Source: Alphaproteobacteria bacterium (GTDB taxonomy: Bacteria > Pseudomonadota > Alphaproteobacteria > Rs-D84). Taken from it: a stretch of DNA of 14,185 bases. Positions 12,688 to 14,185 of the stretch are shown in pieces (within the stretch, counting starts at the first letter, position 1; every line of letters starts with the position of its first letter). The DNA lies in NCBI GenBank assembly GCA_017383325.1, contig JAFNYG010000081.1, forward strand, positions 1 through 14,185. Direction: 5' to 3'. Made by a program: the position numbers and the translations under genes. The notes beneath the pieces were generated by a model. The model was not told the origin of the DNA. It worked only from the letters and a program-made list of their open reading frames with translations, and did not search any database.

Positions 12688-13074
12688 ATGAAAAAAATTT
12701 CATTATTTGCACTGCTTGGTATTATCAGTGCGGGCGCTGCATCCGCTGAATTTGCAGGACCTGCTGCACCGGCGGCAACTGCCACAAACGAACGCGGCGG
12801 CTTTGTCAGCGGCGCCGAAACAATTGTCACTGTAAAACAGGTTGACGAAATGCGCGACGATGTTCCTGTTATTATTCGTGGGAAAATTGTTCAACGTATG
12901 GGCGACGAAAAATATCTGTTCGAAGATGGCACAGGTTCCATCACGGTTGAAATTGACGACGACAATTGGCGCGGCCAAACAATAACCCCAACAGATACCG
13001 TAAAATTGTACGGCGAAGTTGATCGTGGCATTTTCAGCACAGAAATTGACATCGATTACGTCGAAAAATTATAA
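12688..13074 (+). CDS. Secreted YgiW/YdeI-type bacterial OB-fold (BOF) protein
   Basis: A 128-aa periplasmic protein. Residues 1-20 are a signal peptide (MKKISLFALLGIISAGAASA, cleavage before EFAGP). After a short Ala/Pro-rich stretch comes a BOF domain of about 85 residues: VKQVDEMRDDVPVIIRGKIVQRMGDEKYLFEDGTGSITVEIDDDNWRG in pieces, then VKLYGEVDRGIFSTEIDIDYVEKL. The family (YgiW, YdeI, VisP) is periplasmic and linked to envelope and oxidative stress tolerance; ligand binding is debated. An AAAAGGGG ribosome binding site gives a firm start. It stands alone, with its own extended -10 promoter and a long hairpin terminator. Confidence 0.9.
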   Translation: MKKISLFALLGIISAGAASAEFAGPAAPAATATNERGGFVSGAETIVTVKQVDEMRDDVPVIIRGKIVQRMGDEKYLFEDGTGSITVEIDDDNWRGQTITPTDTVKLYGEVDRGIFSTEIDIDYVEKL

Positions 13075-13083
13075 AAACCTGTC

Positions 13084-13140
13084 GCCACGACATATCGTTT
13101 TTGCAATTGCAAATCAAACGATATTTTCGTGGCTTTATTT
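13084..13140 (+). terminator. Long two-step hairpin terminator after the OB-fold gene
   Basis: Outer stem GCCACGA / TCGTGGC (13084-13090, 13127-13133) and inner 9-bp stem ATATCGTTT / AAACGATAT (13092-13100, 13116-13124), nearly continuous, with TTGCAATTGCAA in the loop. A T-rich tail (TTTATTT) follows. It begins 9 bp after the stop and overlaps the end of the convergent PAP2 gene by a few bases; on the minus strand a five-T run follows 8 nt later, so it may serve both. Confidence 0.8.
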
Positions 13141-13818
13141 ATTTTTCAGCAAATTGCCTTTTACGATATCCGCAAACGCCATCCCGATAAAGGCCCCCAA
13201 TATAACATCACTTGGCCAATGTGCACCAACCGCAATCCGCGACAGACCAATAATAATTGCCAGTGTCCAGGTCAACACTTTGTATTTTGGCGCCAACATC
13301 CCAATCATCACCAATCCTGCAAAACTGACCGTTGTATGTCCAGACGGCATAGAATTAAATGCCCATTCCCAAGACGGCGGGAAAAAGCCCGTCATATCCA
13401 GCGCCTCGAAAAATATAGGACGTGCGCGCCCAATAAATATTTTCAATATCTTTGCAATAATACCTGCCCCCAACACACTGCAAAATATTAAAAACGCATT
13501 ATTTCCCTTTATATTCACCAAGAAATTCCGCAGAAATTCCTTAAAATTCACGCGATTTACACACTTTAAAAAAGTGCAATCTGTTTTGACGCATTTTTTC
13601 ACACAAAAAACCAACACCGCGACCAATGCGCCAAAAATCCATACCTTGGCATCAAAAATCACATCCATCCAACGCCACAGCGCGCAATCAAATTCCCGCA
13701 GGAACAAAAACAATGGTTTATCAAACCACGCAATCCCCAGTGCCACCAACACCGACGTAACAACCGCCGCCATTGCCATTTTACGCCATTTAATTTCATT
13801 ATCCGCCGTCAAAAACAT
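13135..13818 (-). CDS. PAP2-family integral membrane phosphatase
   Basis: A 227-aa polytopic inner-membrane protein of the type 2 phosphatidic acid phosphatase family, which dephosphorylates lipid phosphates such as undecaprenyl pyrophosphate, phosphatidic acid or lipid A at the outer face. All three catalytic motifs are intact: KIFIGRARP (126-134, K-x6-R-P), PSGH (158-161) and SRIAVGAHWPSD (193-204, S-R-x5-H-x3-D). About five or six hydrophobic segments are seen (roughly 14-31, 58-74, 107-125, 163-176, 181-192, 204-218). A Cys/Lys-rich loop lies at about 72-93 (KKCVKTDCTFLKCVNR). A GTG two codons upstream (13824) is an alternative start; ATG 13818 has GGGG at 7 nt spacing. It follows the partial upstream gene by 18 bp. 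The substrate cannot be fixed from sequence. Confidence 0.92.
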   Translation of the reverse strand: MFLTADNEIKWRKMAMAAVVTSVLVALGIAWFDKPLFLFLREFDCALWRWMDVIFDAKVWIFGALVAVLVFCVKKCVKTDCTFLKCVNRVNFKEFLRNFLVNIKGNNAFLIFCSVLGAGIIAKILKIFIGRARPIFFEALDMTGFFPPSWEWAFNSMPSGHTTVSFAGLVMIGMLAPKYKVLTWTLAIIIGLSRIAVGAHWPSDVILGAFIGMAFADIVKGNLLKNK

Positions 13819-13836
13819 ATCCACACCCCAATTTTT

Positions 13837-14185
13837 TTATTCTGCAATTAATCTGTTATAAACCTTTTTATCTGTCAAAATCTTAGCCGACACAGCTGCC
13901 GCGACGGCATCTTCATCTGCGCCATTTACAATTGTCGGACATCCGCGTCGCACCTCTTTGACATCAACATTTTTTTCTTTGTTAAAATCACGCGCATTAA
14001 AATCATTGTTTATAACATTTAAAAAGAATGCATTTTGTTGCTGGCTGGTACGAATATTTGACAGACAAACAATTGGGAACAGTCCACGTTCATCAATGAC
14101 ATTTCCATGCCCTGTTTTTATTGATTTGTTCAGCAATTCTAACGCGCCCCCATTATCCAGATCAATATGCGATGCGATACGGGCA
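13837..14185 (-). CDS. Unrecognised protein, 3' part only
   Basis: The last 115 codons of a minus-strand gene that begins outside the window; the frame stays open to the edge (first whole codon at 14184), so a start inside the window should not be assumed. The sequence is soluble-looking, with no membrane segment or recognised motif: SHIDLDNGGALELLNKS, RGLFPIVCLSNIRTSQQQ, FFLNVINNDFNARDF, EVRRGCPTIVNGADEDAVAAAVSAKIL, ending VYNRLIAE. It lies 18 bp before the PAP2 gene on the same strand, so the two may be cotranscribed. I do not recognise the family and offer no function. Confidence 0.75.
   Translation of the reverse strand, partial: ARIASHIDLDNGGALELLNKSIKTGHGNVIDERGLFPIVCLSNIRTSQQQNAFFLNVINNDFNARDFNKEKNVDVKEVRRGCPTIVNGADEDAVAAAVSAKILTDKKVYNRLIAE

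Noticed and set aside
13019..13861. 280-codon plus-strand frame over the PAP2 gene
   Set aside because: It is antisense to a gene with all three PAP2 catalytic motifs and crosses a strong terminator hairpin.
13837..14136. A complete 99-aa protein starting at 14136
   Set aside because: The putative start is a TTG inside a frame that remains open to the window edge, so it is the 3' part of a longer gene.
1..14185. CRISPR array, insertion sequence, prophage or defence cassette
   Set aside because: No regularly spaced repeats, transposase, integrase or restriction-type motifs are seen; nearly all genes are recognised housekeeping genes.

Overview
The window looks like an alphaproteobacterial chromosome: compact, moderately AT-rich and dominated by core genes. 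The AddB is of the lineage's degenerate-Walker type, a SPOR-domain gene sits directly before tatA (a reduced form of the usual alphaproteobacterial neighbourhood), and a tiny lipoprotein carries a motif reminiscent of BamF/DUF3035. No phage, insertion sequence, CRISPR array or plasmid gene is visible. A host-associated or gut alphaproteobacterium with a streamlined genome is my inference, not something the sequence proves.

Layout: (1) 1-492, minus: 5' part of a secreted, probably outer-membrane protein with its own promoter. (2) 618-1668, minus: SPOR-domain protein and tatA, ending in a hairpin. (3) 1747-3775, minus: thrS and a 47-aa lipoprotein, preceded by a promoter and an 18-codon leader ORF with six consecutive Thr codons. 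(4) 3924-4640, minus: yebC, with a large nested inverted repeat after it. (5) 4691-6584, plus: ruvA-mnmE from a near-consensus promoter divergent to yebC. (6) 6601-10448, minus: rsmI-engB-addB, translationally overlapping and convergent with mnmE. (7) 10497-12107, plus: LpoA/LppC-type lipoprotein, divergent from rsmI as in the E. coli yraL-yraM pair. (8) 12274-12517, minus: tRNA-Gly(UCC) then tRNA-Tyr(GUA), separated from the lipoprotein gene by a bidirectional terminator. (9) 12688-13074, plus: secreted YgiW/YdeI-type OB-fold protein. (10) 13135-14185, minus: PAP2 membrane phosphatase, preceded by the 3' end of an unrecognised gene.

Functionally the genes serve translation (thrS, yebC, mnmE, rsmI, engB, two tRNAs), recombinational repair (ruvA, addB) and the cell envelope (SPOR protein, tatA, lipoproteins, PAP2, the partial outer-membrane candidate). 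The most interesting signal is the putative threonine leader peptide: a -35/-10 pair places the transcription start at or next to its ATG, and the thrS it precedes has no TGS domain. Thr-tRNA charging may therefore control thrS through ribosome stalling. No U-tract terminator is visible in the leader, so the mechanism remains open.
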